The notes below the pieces were generated by a model. The model saw only the letters and a program-made list of their open reading frames with translations. It was not told the DNA's origin and made no database searches. The position numbers were made by a program, and so were the translations under genes. This document shows, in pieces, positions 1-8,513 of a stretch of DNA of 64,000 nucleotides (the first letter of the stretch is position 1; each line of letters begins with the position of its first letter). Origin of the DNA: Serratia sp. DD3 (GTDB lineage Bacteria; Pseudomonadota; Gammaproteobacteria; Enterobacterales; Enterobacteriaceae); assembly GCF_000496755.2 (NCBI RefSeq), contig NZ_AYKS02000063.1, positions 1 through 64,000 on the forward strand. The letters run 5' to 3'.

Positions 1-2
1 CC

Positions 3-164
3 GCCACGCCCCCTCAAATAGAACGACTAAGGAAGGTGATGAACGAAGAGGTAAGAAATAATTGTTACTTCGCCACTGCAAAAGCCTTCAGGGCCGCAAT
101 AAATGAATTTTTTGGTCATACATTGCCTGCAATTGCAGGAACATTGACTCGTCGTTCGTATTAA
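3..164 (+). CDS. IS630-family transposase, C-terminal end (partial, runs off left edge)
   Basis: The open frame from the window edge to TAA at 162-164 encodes 53 residues ending in LTRRSY. The pattern CYFATAKAFRAAINEFF followed by LPAIAGTL matches the C-terminal tail of IS630/Tc1-type transposases, which cut and paste DNA with a DDE nuclease. The catalytic part lies outside the window, so it cannot be said whether the element is intact. No coding sequence follows before 231. Identification rests on memory of the family tail. Confidence 0.7.
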   Translation, partial: ATPPQIERLRKVMNEEVRNNCYFATAKAFRAAINEFFGHTLPAIAGTLTRRSY

Positions 165-230
165 TGATAATTTTCAGACGTTGGAAAATGCATCTTCAAG
201 TTAACTGAATATAATATTAGAGGGTTTACT

Positions 231-1472
231 ATGATGTTTATAAATTTCTTTATGCGTAATATTTCTTGTTTTACTCTATTTTTTCTATTAACGACAGCTA
301 CATATGCAGCACCAATACGAGTAATGACGGTGGGTGATTCGATCACGGTTGGATATGGGGCCGTTTATGATAATTATCGTGGTCAACTTGCTGAATTAGC
401 ACGTTCGGTTGGCTGTGATATTCAATTTGTGGGAGGGAGTGCTTATAATATACCCATGATAAGCCAATCTCCTCAAGTTATCTCGATGTACGCCGCCATT
501 AGTGGGGTTACTGCTGATACAGTAGATAATTACTGGATCAATGATTGGATGCAGCAAGGAAGACCTGATGTCGTACTGTTGTTGTTGGGGGTTAATGATA
601 TTGGCCTTGCCACACGTGAACCTCAAGCCGTAATAAACAGCCTTGGTAGCATTATTCAAAAAATGCGCAGCGTCAATCCAGAAATTCGGATATTAGTTGG
701 GAAATATCCAAACTTTACTAAAAATGCTTATGGGAATTTTCTGGTTAATCCTGATGTATATAAAAATTTCATCACCATGAACAATATGATAGAGACGCTT
801 GTAAATGAGGAAAATACTGACGCTACACCCATTACTTTTGTCGACCACTCGATCAACCATAATCCAACCATGGAGTTAGGCGCTGACACTTTTGACAACC
901 TACACCCCAATTTAAATGGCAATAGAAAATATGCAAAAAACTGGTTTAACGGATTAGTAGAGCAAGGCATATGCAACAACACTAACGTATTAACAAATGC
1001 TGCACAAGGAAAAACAGCCAATACATCTGGAAACGGAACTGACATTACTTTTCCAAATAATGCGGTTAATGGGTCACTACCAAATTTCGTTTTTAATGGT
1101 CAGACGAGTGATGGTCCATCTTGGGTTCGTTTGCCAACAGAAGGGCCTCAAACATTAGAGATAGATTTGCAAGGCACTTATACACTGAGTTATTTTGATG
1201 TGAATCATGCTGCCTCTCCTCCAGCATTATTGAGCCTCGATGACAGTTTTACAGCGAACAGCCCGGCCTATAGAATAGAAATAAGTCTAGATGGCGTAGA
1301 ATGGGACAATGTAGTCACAGTAACAGACAATGGTCTTATAAGAACAACGCATAAAATACCACCCACCAATGCCAGCTACGTGCGTTTCATTGTCGATCCA
1401 CCCTTTGCTTCGCCTTATATTTACCTCACGCAATTCAGAGCTATGGGCATCCCAGTGAGCGTAGGAAAATAA
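231..1472 (+). CDS. Secreted SGNH/GDSL hydrolase with C-terminal discoidin-like domain
   Basis: The 413-residue protein begins with a signal peptide (hydrophobic to about residue 25, cleavage near ATYA-AP). An SGNH hydrolase domain follows: block I GDSIT with Ser37, block III GVND with Asn122, and block V DNLHPN with Asp222 and His225. Such enzymes cleave ester bonds in lipids or acylated polysaccharides. Residues about 260-413 look like an F5/8 type C (discoidin-like) carbohydrate-binding fold. The start at 231 follows a purine-rich stretch; ATG 234 or 252 are alternatives. The gene is clearly AT-rich compared with the eut region and lies between two transposase remnants, which suggests acquisition by transfer. 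The substrate is unknown. Confidence 0.8.
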   Translation: MMFINFFMRNISCFTLFFLLTTATYAAPIRVMTVGDSITVGYGAVYDNYRGQLAELARSVGCDIQFVGGSAYNIPMISQSPQVISMYAAISGVTADTVDNYWINDWMQQGRPDVVLLLLGVNDIGLATREPQAVINSLGSIIQKMRSVNPEIRILVGKYPNFTKNAYGNFLVNPDVYKNFITMNNMIETLVNEENTDATPITFVDHSINHNPTMELGADTFDNLHPNLNGNRKYAKNWFNGLVEQGICNNTNVLTNAAQGKTANTSGNGTDITFPNNAVNGSLPNFVFNGQTSDGPSWVRLPTEGPQTLEIDLQGTYTLSYFDVNHAASPPALLSLDDSFTANSPAYRIEISLDGVEWDNVVTVTDNGLIRTTHKIPPTNASYVRFIVDPPFASPYIYLTQFRAMGIPVSVGK

Positions 1473-1525
1473 AGGAGTTGTGTCGCATTAAGGTTAAGAA
1501 GCTAAACGGAAGTGGAGTGGTTTTT

Positions 1526-1867
1526 TCAGGCGACCAGGAGATAAAACTGCTCTGCCAGGGATAAGCCTTCCCCTTCCGGACGCTTACGTTGTCATTTGCG
1601 TATCATGGTGACCACTTCGATCCCTGCCAAGACCGTTTGGACTCGTCGAAAGGAGTTAAATCCCAGCATCGAGCGTATCCGGCGTTTGATATTTCAGTGG
1701 TCTTGCTCAACCCGGTTGTTCAGGTATTTACTCTGTCTCATCATCATCGTTTTCTCAACGGGTTTGTCGGTGTTGAGCGTGGCCAAAGCCGCGGTGTTGG
1801 CACCACTGTTATCGATAGTGACTACCTTAGGTTCGCTGTGATGACGAATAACCGGCGCGGTGTCTAA
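1526..1867 (-). pseudogene. IS6-family transposase remnant with two in-frame stops
   Basis: Read on the minus strand, the sequence aligns to the C-terminal third of IS6/IS26-type transposases: VTIDNSGANTAAL, then KYLNNRVEQDH, then NIKRRIRSMLGFNSFRR, then LAGIEVVTMIRK, then SLAEQFYLLVA. The DDE glutamate sits in VEQDH. A TGA directly after VEQDH replaces the conserved Arg. A second TGA after MIRK replaces the usual Gly. Both are one base from the expected codon (CGA, GGA). The N-terminal half is missing above about 1867. This is a dead fragment. Confidence 0.8.
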
Positions 1868-2132
1868 ATCTAGCGTATCGGGTATAAACATCCGGGCAAC
1901 TCACCTTGCCGCAGCTAAAATAGGCATATATTAAATTGCATCTTTTTCTCCCTTACAACGCCAACCTGAATCCCATCAAACGGTTATGAAAGTTGATGCA
2001 CTAGCGTGCATGGAATAACCGTTACTTTGCCAACAAGTGAGATTTTCGCTCGGCTATTTTCAACTCTTTTACGACAACGCCATCTGAAATGGCGGATGCT
2101 TTATCATCCCGACTTAATAAAAATTTTCAAAC
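1868..2132. other. Gene-free stretch upstream of a terminator
   Basis: No gene is supported here. The stretch lies between the truncated IS6 remnant and the terminator of the first DUF4139 gene. It may hold the rest of the insertion scar. No recognisable inverted repeat end was identified. Confidence 0.4.
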
Positions 2133-2158
2133 GGGGTTATGGCTATTACCATAACCCC
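2133..2158 (-). terminator. Rho-independent terminator of the first DUF4139 gene
   Basis: A perfect 10-bp stem (GGGGTTATGG paired with CCATAACCCC) has a 6-base loop and sits 6 bases past the stop codon. On the minus strand it is followed within about 6 bases by AAAATTTTT. Confidence 0.8.
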
Positions 2159-2164
2159 AGCTGA

Positions 2165-3805
2165 TTACAAATTGGCGACCTGCTTATCTTTCGGATATTT
2201 AACCGTATAATCCAGGGTGAATTTTTGTGTCTGATTCGCCGGCAGTTCCACCAGCCACTGCACATCACCGGTGTCTTTATCGTAGGTAGCGCCCGGGTAC
2301 TTCAGCCCTTCAACGGTAATGGCCGCATCACGGCTAAGCGGCACCTGGTCCATCACCACCAATTTAACCGGTTCTGTGCGGGTGTTTTTAACTGTGGTGA
2401 TATAGGCATACTGTTTATTCACCGAATTACCAAAAAACTCTGGCTTAGCGGTAAATTGCTTATCATTTTCGCGGTTAACAATTATCTTCTTGTCTCGCCC
2501 TAATGAAAGATCCAGCGTCTCTTTGGCATCAGCTACATTGATATATCCCTGGCCGACAAAGGAGTCTTCAAAGAAGATACTCGATTTGCCTGGCAGCAGA
2601 TTCAATTTTTCCCACTCTTTTAATTGAACCTGTAAAAAGGCTTCCGGTTCAATTTTCGGCACCACCACGTAGCGATAATCCCCCTGCACCTGTGCTTCCT
2701 TGATCAATACCGCATGACCTTTACCATCAGAAGTAATGTTATAAGGCAGGGAAATGGTAAAACGGCTATTAATACCGCCAGTATCTGTCACCACATAATC
2801 AGACAATGCACGTTTGGCCAGTACTGGGGCTGGCGCAGACTTTGCCACCGCCATATCAACAACCGGAGCTTCCATTTGAACCGACTCACTCACCTTGCTG
2901 GCAGAGTAGTCCGGATACAAATCGAGATACCAAGGGGCTAACGTGGGCGCTTGTGCCCCCTCGCTAGGGTTACCGCTGGAGAGTGTCAGTTTGACGTTGT
3001 GCCAATTGATGCCACTATTCTGAAACACATTGGCTTTATAGCTCAACTTGACTGGCTGATTAATGCTATCAACCCGCACATCATAGGTCGGCATCCAACC
3101 GGCATCAGGGATGGCATAGGATAACTTGAGATTACTGGTGACGGCTTTAGGGGTATAAAGTTTCACCACCACCTGATTAACCGCCTCACCACTTTTTTCT
3201 TGTGCATCATCCCGTTGGCTTTGCAGTTTAGCGATATTTTTGTCAATCACAGCGATTTTTTCCTGCAGTTCGACATCCGCCAGCAGCAACTCATTCCCCC
3301 GGCGGCTGACCAACTCCAGCATCTGATTGATTTGCTCAATGGTAGCACCCTCTTTTTCCCCGCCCAGTTTACGATTGCTTTCCAGCACCGCAAGCTGCGA
3401 CTTGATCACTTCCCGTTGTACATTCAGTTTGCTCTGTTCACTCTGGGCTGATTCAATCTGTTTAGTCAGTTGTTGCACTTCTGCCGAGTCGCTCTCCGCC
3501 AAGAAATCGCGTTTTAGACTAAAGGATTGCACCACCACACCATTATCGGCATCAAGCAGCAGGCTTTGCTCATTGAGCTCACTGGCGATATTGGTAAAAA
3601 TAATTTCACTTTCACCCGCTGGTAAGGTCACTTGGCTATGGTTAAATAACTCAGCCCCACGAATAAAAACCGTGGCATCAGTCAGGGTAACATTCTGTAT
3701 CTGGGCCTCTGCCCACACCTGGCTAGAACAAGCCAATAACAGGGAAAACGTCAGGCGCTTTATTCTATTGCCACGCTTTATTCTATTTCCACAAAGGTGT
3801 GCCAT
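2165..3805 (-). CDS. Exported DUF4139 domain protein (MuiA-like), copy 1
   Basis: The 546-residue protein has a signal peptide (start MAHLCGNRIKR, cleavage near VWA-EA). An N-terminal DUF4140-like region follows (TDATVFIRGAEL, residues about 35-130), then a coiled-coil-like Gln/Glu/Lys-rich section, then the DUF4139 beta-rich domain to the C-terminus. The family includes proteins called mucoidy inhibitor MuiA; no biochemical role is established. The start at 3805 has AAGGAA upstream; an in-frame ATG at 3850 has no ribosome binding site and would precede the signal peptide. The basic motif GNRIKR is duplicated in tandem at the N-terminus. A paralog lies 0.9 kb away at 4694-6244. Confidence 0.8.
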   Translation of the reverse strand: MAHLCGNRIKRGNRIKRLTFSLLLACSSQVWAEAQIQNVTLTDATVFIRGAELFNHSQVTLPAGESEIIFTNIASELNEQSLLLDADNGVVVQSFSLKRDFLAESDSAEVQQLTKQIESAQSEQSKLNVQREVIKSQLAVLESNRKLGGEKEGATIEQINQMLELVSRRGNELLLADVELQEKIAVIDKNIAKLQSQRDDAQEKSGEAVNQVVVKLYTPKAVTSNLKLSYAIPDAGWMPTYDVRVDSINQPVKLSYKANVFQNSGINWHNVKLTLSSGNPSEGAQAPTLAPWYLDLYPDYSASKVSESVQMEAPVVDMAVAKSAPAPVLAKRALSDYVVTDTGGINSRFTISLPYNITSDGKGHAVLIKEAQVQGDYRYVVVPKIEPEAFLQVQLKEWEKLNLLPGKSSIFFEDSFVGQGYINVADAKETLDLSLGRDKKIIVNRENDKQFTAKPEFFGNSVNKQYAYITTVKNTRTEPVKLVVMDQVPLSRDAAITVEGLKYPGATYDKDTGDVQWLVELPANQTQKFTLDYTVKYPKDKQVANL

Positions 3806-4124
3806 TTTAAAATTTTCCTTAACTATTAGCTGGAATATACCCAAATTCAATCACATTAGTTGATAAAACGCACTACGTTTTAAACAGCATTTACGCTGTT
3901 CCGAATTAAAAGGGGTGTCTCATGCATGTGATTGATTAATCCCTCAGAGCATAGCTAACGCTGTGAGCAGAATGATAAGTCTGGTGAGACAAATCGCCCA
4001 GATAAATCCGAATATGTCAGTGTAGCTAGCCTGCATGCACTTTACAGTATGAGCGGTATATTTACTTTTTATTGTGTCGAACCTAATAATGTCCTCTTTC
4101 TTTTTCAGGAGTGATGAGGTAGGG
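3806..4124. other. Divergent intergenic region with palindrome-end fragment
   Basis: This stretch must hold the promoters for the DUF4139 gene (minus) and the small membrane protein gene (plus). The 17-mer ATACCCAAATTCAATCA at 3837-3853 recurs with one change at 27916-27932. A short hairpin, AACAGC-N6-GCTGTT, lies near 3882-3899. No gene is supported. Confidence 0.45.
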
Positions 4125-4520
4125 ATGAACCCAATGATTCGCAAAATGCTGTTAACTTTGGTCGTGGTTGCTATTGTGGCCGCAGGGCTGTTCACTTGGG
4201 CTTGGTATGGCCTGAAACAAGATGCTACCCAAGCATTTAACCAAAATAGTATTGTGCAGTCTTATCTTGGTAACGTCACCATCGAAGAGTTTGGACTCAG
4301 TCAGTATGCAGCCTCGTCTCAATGTAATGGCGATTGTGAACACTACCTGGTTAAATTGAAAGGTGAAAAAGCCAGCGCGATGGCCGTTACCGACTTAGCT
4401 AAAGGTGTCCCTGAACTCTCCTTTGCCATCTTGTGCCTGGCAGATGGTACTAATATTGCTCTCACGCAAAATGCCGAGCCTCGTGTTCAATTTAGGCCCG
4501 ATGATAAACATTGCCAGTAA
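4125..4520 (+). CDS. Small single-pass membrane protein, unknown function
   Basis: The 131-residue protein has one N-terminal hydrophobic segment (residues about 7-27) and then a soluble, probably periplasmic, domain with Cys pairs (CNGDC, and single Cys near the C-terminus). I do not recognise the family. ATG 4125 was chosen because GAGGTAGGG lies just upstream and it places the membrane segment at the N-terminus; an in-frame ATG at 4074 would add 17 residues. It stands alone, opposite to the two DUF4139 genes around it. That position may mean shared function, but nothing in the sequence proves it. Confidence 0.6.
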   Translation: MNPMIRKMLLTLVVVAIVAAGLFTWAWYGLKQDATQAFNQNSIVQSYLGNVTIEEFGLSQYAASSQCNGDCEHYLVKLKGEKASAMAVTDLAKGVPELSFAILCLADGTNIALTQNAEPRVQFRPDDKHCQ

Positions 4521-4552
4521 TGTTCTACTTCGTGTCACTGAAGATACAGAGA

Positions 4553-4587
4553 GACGGCAATCACCGATTTGTTCAGTGATTACCGTC
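4553..4587. terminator. Hairpin between convergent genes, possible terminator
   Basis: Inverted repeat of about 12 bp (GACGG-C-AATCAC against GTGATT-A-CCGTC, one mismatch) with an 11-base loop, located 32 bases after the small membrane protein gene. There is no clear T-run on either side, so terminator function is tentative. Confidence 0.4.
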
Positions 4588-4693
4588 TATCCTAAAACTG
4601 AATGTGGCACAACCCACAGCATTATCATTAACCCGATCCGCACGAGAATACCCCAGCCCCCAGTAACTTCATTGGCGACCGGCATCTACTGGG

Positions 4694-6244
4694 TTACAAG
4701 CCCGTTATCTGCTTATCTTTCGGTGAGTTTACCGTATAGCCTAGCGTAAACTGTTGGCTGTCCCCCGCTGCCAGGTTGACCTTCCAGTGCACATCTCCGC
4801 TGTTCCTATCGTAAATGCCACCGCCATAGTCGAGCCCAGCTATCGTTATCGCTTCATCAGAACTAAGTGGAATTTGGTCAAATACCACTAAGCTAATCGG
4901 TTCATTGTGGGTATTTTTAACCTGGGTAACGTAAGAGTACTGCTGACGAATGCGGTTACCCCAAAAACCCGCCTTGCTGGTAAGGTGTTTCTCTTTTTTA
5001 CGACTCACCATGATCTTGTCATCTCGAACCAATGACAGATCCCATGTGTCTTGATCATCAGTAGTATCAATGCGCTGTTGACCCACATACGAGCCAGCAA
5101 AGAAAATACTCGCCTTACCCGGCAACAGATTCAGTTTTTGCCAATTTTTTACCTGAACCTGTAAAAAGGCTGTGGTGTCGATTCTCGGCGCCACCACATA
5201 ACGATAATCACCCAACACTTCTGACTGTTTGATCAACACCACCTGACCTTTACCACCAGTAGCAATGTTGCAAGGCATAGGTAAACGAAAGCGCGTGTAT
5301 AAGCTATTAGCACCGCTAATCTCATAATAAGATAATGAGCGTTTACTGTTCGCATTATACAACTCGATAGACCAAGGCGATAAATGCGGTGTTTGCGCCC
5401 TATCGCTCAAGTTAATAGTGGAAAGTGTCAGCTTGACGTTGTCCCAATTGATGCCACTATTTTGAAATATAGTAGCTTTATAGCTCAACTTAACTGGCTG
5501 ATTAATGCTCTCTACCTGCACATCGTATGCCGGTTCCCAACTGGCATTGTTAGTAACATATGACAGTTTGATATTGCTGGTGACCGCTTGCGGTGCGTAA
5601 AATTTTACTACCAGTTGATTAGCAAATTGGGCACTGTTTTGTTGTGCATAATGCCGTTCTGCGTCATTGAATTGGTCAGTTAGCTTTTCTATTCTTTGAT
5701 CAATCGCGATGATTTTGCCATTCAGTTCAACATCTGCTTGCAGCAGTTGGCTACTACGTTGGTTCACCAGCTCCTGCATCGGGTTCATTTGCTCAATAGC
5801 AACATCTTCTTTTTCACTTCCCAGTTTGCGGTTACTTTCCAGCACCGCTAGCTGCATTTTAATCACTTGGCGCTGCGCCGCCAATTTGCGCTGCTCATAG
5901 CGCTCAGCCTCGATCTGTCGGCTTAGACTGATCATTTCCGGTGATTCAATGTCAGAGAGAAAATAATGTTTGATACCAAAAGATTGCACCACCACACCAT
6001 TATCAGCATCCACCATCAGGCTTTTTTCATCAAGCCCATCGGCGATATTGGTGAATATCACCTCATTTTCCCCTTGGGCTAGCCTGATTTGGCTGCGGCT
6101 AACCAGCTCGGCACCACGAGTAAAAACCGTCGCTTCAGTCAAAATAACATCCTGGCTCTGCACTTCCGCCCATACCCCGCTAGAAGTGAATAACAACAGA
6201 AGTAACATCAGTAACTTTATTTTATTTCCGCCGTGGCAAGCCAT
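4694..6244 (-). CDS. Exported DUF4139 domain protein (MuiA-like), copy 2
   Basis: The 516-residue paralog of the 2165-3805 product has the same layout: signal peptide (MACHGGNKIK, Leu-rich core, cleavage near VWA-EV), TEATVFTRGAEL motif, coiled-coil-like middle and DUF4139 domain. It lacks a linker of roughly 35 residues that copy 1 has ahead of the conserved GKGQVVLIK segment. The start at 6244 gives a normal signal peptide and has a purine-rich site upstream; ATG 6322 would add 26 residues before it. The two copies are diverged, so the duplication is not recent. Function is unknown. Confidence 0.8.
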   Translation of the reverse strand: MACHGGNKIKLLMLLLLLFTSSGVWAEVQSQDVILTEATVFTRGAELVSRSQIRLAQGENEVIFTNIADGLDEKSLMVDADNGVVVQSFGIKHYFLSDIESPEMISLSRQIEAERYEQRKLAAQRQVIKMQLAVLESNRKLGSEKEDVAIEQMNPMQELVNQRSSQLLQADVELNGKIIAIDQRIEKLTDQFNDAERHYAQQNSAQFANQLVVKFYAPQAVTSNIKLSYVTNNASWEPAYDVQVESINQPVKLSYKATIFQNSGINWDNVKLTLSTINLSDRAQTPHLSPWSIELYNANSKRSLSYYEISGANSLYTRFRLPMPCNIATGGKGQVVLIKQSEVLGDYRYVVAPRIDTTAFLQVQVKNWQKLNLLPGKASIFFAGSYVGQQRIDTTDDQDTWDLSLVRDDKIMVSRKKEKHLTSKAGFWGNRIRQQYSYVTQVKNTHNEPISLVVFDQIPLSSDEAITIAGLDYGGGIYDRNSGDVHWKVNLAAGDSQQFTLGYTVNSPKDKQITGL

Positions 6245-6438
6245 CTCTAAGTCTTCTTTAACTGTCAACAGTGTAAATATCCAAGCCTGCCCTACGCCTT
6301 GACGGGGATAGTGGTGAGGCATCTTTGATGCTTGTTATCCAACAATATTATAGATTGACGGGCAACGGAGATAAGGCAAGAGGATATAGCACTGGAAGTT
6401 ATTGGTACAGACTTTGGATAGACCGGTTACTGTTCCTG

Positions 6439-6927
6439 TTATTTCAGCCGATAACGGCTGCTACGCTTGCGTAATCGACCGCTAAGGTAGAGTTTTTCCA
6501 ATGCCAGACGCGCCTGTTCCAGCGAACAATCCACCTGTGCGGCAACTTCACCGGCAGTCATGCCGCGCACCGCTTGGCTGACGATTGCCAACAACTGCTG
6601 TGGTTGCAGTTTGCTGGAAGCAGGGTCATTTGAGCTTAAAGCGCACATTGAACCGAGTAGATGAGTGACCAGTGTTTCGGTATCTGGATCTGGTCGCCCG
6701 ATTACGTGATGACTGATCACCGTACCACGGCGGTTGGCCGCCACCACACCGGCCTCTACGGCTGCACGGCAAGCCGCCAAATCCCCCTCCACCACCAGGG
6801 TCACCATTCCCGGTGTCATTATCTGGTGATTGAGTAGCTTGACTGGCGCGGTTTTCAGCATGGCGTCAACCGCATCAACCCCAGCCACCAGGCCAGAAAC
6901 CTCAAGTAATCCCAACGTATTGATCAT
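6439..6927 (-). CDS. eutK: Ethanolamine microcompartment shell protein EutK
   Basis: The 162-residue protein has one BMC shell domain (about 1-90, starting MINTLGLLEVSGLVAG) followed by a C-terminal winged-helix-like domain (about 105-162, MTAGEVAAQ and RKRSSRYRLK). This is the layout of enterobacterial EutK, thought to be a minor shell component whose basic C-terminal domain may bind nucleic acid. It is the last gene of the eut operon, 12 bases after eutL. In E. coli eutR would follow; here the next gene is unrelated. Confidence 0.93.
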   Translation of the reverse strand: MINTLGLLEVSGLVAGVDAVDAMLKTAPVKLLNHQIMTPGMVTLVVEGDLAACRAAVEAGVVAANRRGTVISHHVIGRPDPDTETLVTHLLGSMCALSSNDPASSKLQPQQLLAIVSQAVRGMTAGEVAAQVDCSLEQARLALEKLYLSGRLRKRSSRYRLK

Positions 6928-6939
6928 GGCTCGCTTCCG

Positions 6940-7599
6940 TTAGCTGTATTGTATTGGGCAACAGCAAATATCCAGTACCGCAGCACTGAATGCCTGACAG
7001 GCCACATGGCATGCCGCCTGGCTACCCGTCATCAAGGCGGATGAGTAGTTGGTTTCCGACGGCGGGGCAACATAGTTCATCAACCTGACATTCGCCGCTT
7101 TTAACGCGGCATCGATACCATAAGTTGCCTCCAGCGGCGGGGCCACCAGATAAGCCAGCGGATCCCCCTGCGCAATACCCGCAGTAGCAGAAAGATAAGA
7201 GCCGGTGCGTGACACCAGATAGGCCAGGAAAGCGGTATTTTCGCTATCATTAGCCCACTGAAAAGCCGGCCCCCGCTCAATGGTATTGAGCATCGCATCC
7301 AGCCCGGCCCTGACCTCTGCCGGATTAGGGCCACCGAGCATAATCAACACCTCACCAGCACTGGGGGAAGGCGCATGAGCAGCTCCGGCGTAGAGTGAAC
7401 GCCCATACACCACCTCCACTTGCGCCTGTTTGGTGGCTTCGTCAGCGGCAATATAGGCCACATCATCAGCATCAGCAGTGAGTAACCCCAGGCTGCGAAT
7501 GCTGGCCGGCAACTGCAACTCACGGCGAAAATCCTCATGTAAAGAAGCAATCACCCGCATCGCCCTGACACTCGGTTTGATCAGATCTAATGCTGGCAC
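6940..7599 (-). CDS. eutL: Ethanolamine microcompartment shell protein EutL
   Basis: The 219-residue protein has two permuted BMC domains in one chain and matches EutL along its length (start [18 protein letters not shown]). EutL forms trimers shaped like hexamers, with a gated central pore thought to pass larger substrates or cofactors into the compartment. The start codon is GTG, 5 bases after AGGAGG. The gene lies 12 bases downstream of eutC. Confidence 0.95.
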   Translation of the reverse strand: MPALDLIKPSVRAMRVIASLHEDFRRELQLPASIRSLGLLTADADDVAYIAADEATKQAQVEVVYGRSLYAGAAHAPSPSAGEVLIMLGGPNPAEVRAGLDAMLNTIERGPAFQWANDSENTAFLAYLVSRTGSYLSATAGIAQGDPLAYLVAPPLEATYGIDAALKAANVRLMNYVAPPSETNYSSALMTGSQAACHVACQAFSAAVLDICCCPIQYS

Positions 7600-7611
7600 G
7601 CTGACCTCCTT

Positions 7612-8502
7612 TTAACGGTTAAGATGAATGCCTGACGCCTGCTGTTTGAGCATGCGCTGCACTAAATCGACAATCACTGCCGCCGCTTCCACCGGGGGCG
7701 TTCCCCCGCGATGAATATTGGAAATACAGGTCCGGTCCGCCTCTACGGTGCTAGCTACCTTTGGCGAGTACACCGCATAGCATGACAGGCTTTCTGACTG
7801 CCCCAGCCCTGGGCGCTCCCCTACCAGTAACACCACCACTTTGGCCCCCAGTAACTCGCCGATCTGATCTTCAATTTTCACCCGGCCATACCGTACAAAG
7901 AAGGGCGTTCCCACCTTCAAGCCCGCTAACTCCAACCCTTGCAACAAGGTGGGCAAAATCTCTTCATAGTTGGCAGTAATGGCGTCGGTGGATAAACCAT
8001 CAGAGATCACCACCTGGACGTCCGGGTTAGCTTTGCATTGCGCTTTCAAGATTTCTATCGCACGACTGCTCAAGCGGCGTCCCAAATCAGGGCGGGTAAG
8101 ATAGAGATTTTTGTCGTCAATTTCCGACTGCACCTCCAACAACCCCTGTTTTTGTACCCACTCCTGCGGCACTTCTTTCAATACAGTATCTTTAGCTCGG
8201 GAGTGATCCGCCAGAAAGCGTAGTAGCGCCAAGGTTCTTGGCCGTGGACCACTACGACCGATACAGACCCGTGCGGCGGTGTTATTGCGCAGTTCTTGTA
8301 ACACCTCTGGATGACAAGGTTCCTGGACCCCGATCCACTGTTTTGCTTCGGCGGAACCCAGATCCAGCGTGCAACCCGCGCTTTCACTGGCGCTTTCAGC
8401 AGCAGTCTGGGTTGAGTTATCGGTGGTCTGTTGCTCTGTCAACGGTTGTGCCATCTGCAACATGACATTACGCACTATCTCTTCAATCTGTTTTTGATCC
8501 AT
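7612..8502 (-). CDS. eutC: Ethanolamine ammonia-lyase small subunit
   Basis: EutC (296 residues) is the small subunit of the adenosylcobalamin-dependent lyase that turns ethanolamine into acetaldehyde and ammonia, the first step inside the compartment. The N-terminal segment ([17 protein letters not shown]) is an amphipathic helix of the kind that targets cargo into the shell, followed by a low-complexity Thr/Ser/Ala linker. The catalytic core contains the conserved [11 protein letters not shown] and the C-terminal cobalamin-side region. Length equals the E. coli protein within one residue. It follows eutB by 11 bases. Confidence 0.96.
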   Translation of the reverse strand: MDQKQIEEIVRNVMLQMAQPLTEQQTTDNSTQTAAESASESAGCTLDLGSAEAKQWIGVQEPCHPEVLQELRNNTAARVCIGRSGPRPRTLALLRFLADHSRAKDTVLKEVPQEWVQKQGLLEVQSEIDDKNLYLTRPDLGRRLSSRAIEILKAQCKANPDVQVVISDGLSTDAITANYEEILPTLLQGLELAGLKVGTPFFVRYGRVKIEDQIGELLGAKVVVLLVGERPGLGQSESLSCYAVYSPKVASTVEADRTCISNIHRGGTPPVEAAAVIVDLVQRMLKQQASGIHLNR

Positions 8503-8513
8503 GGTGATTTACC

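Noticed and set aside
1589..1867. Plus-strand 92-codon frame
   Set aside because: It is antisense to the IS6 transposase remnant, which explains the open frame.
3327..3863. 178-codon plus-strand frame inside the first DUF4139 gene
   Set aside because: It is antisense to a well-supported exported protein and has no ribosome site; shadow of the Ser/Leu-rich coding strand.
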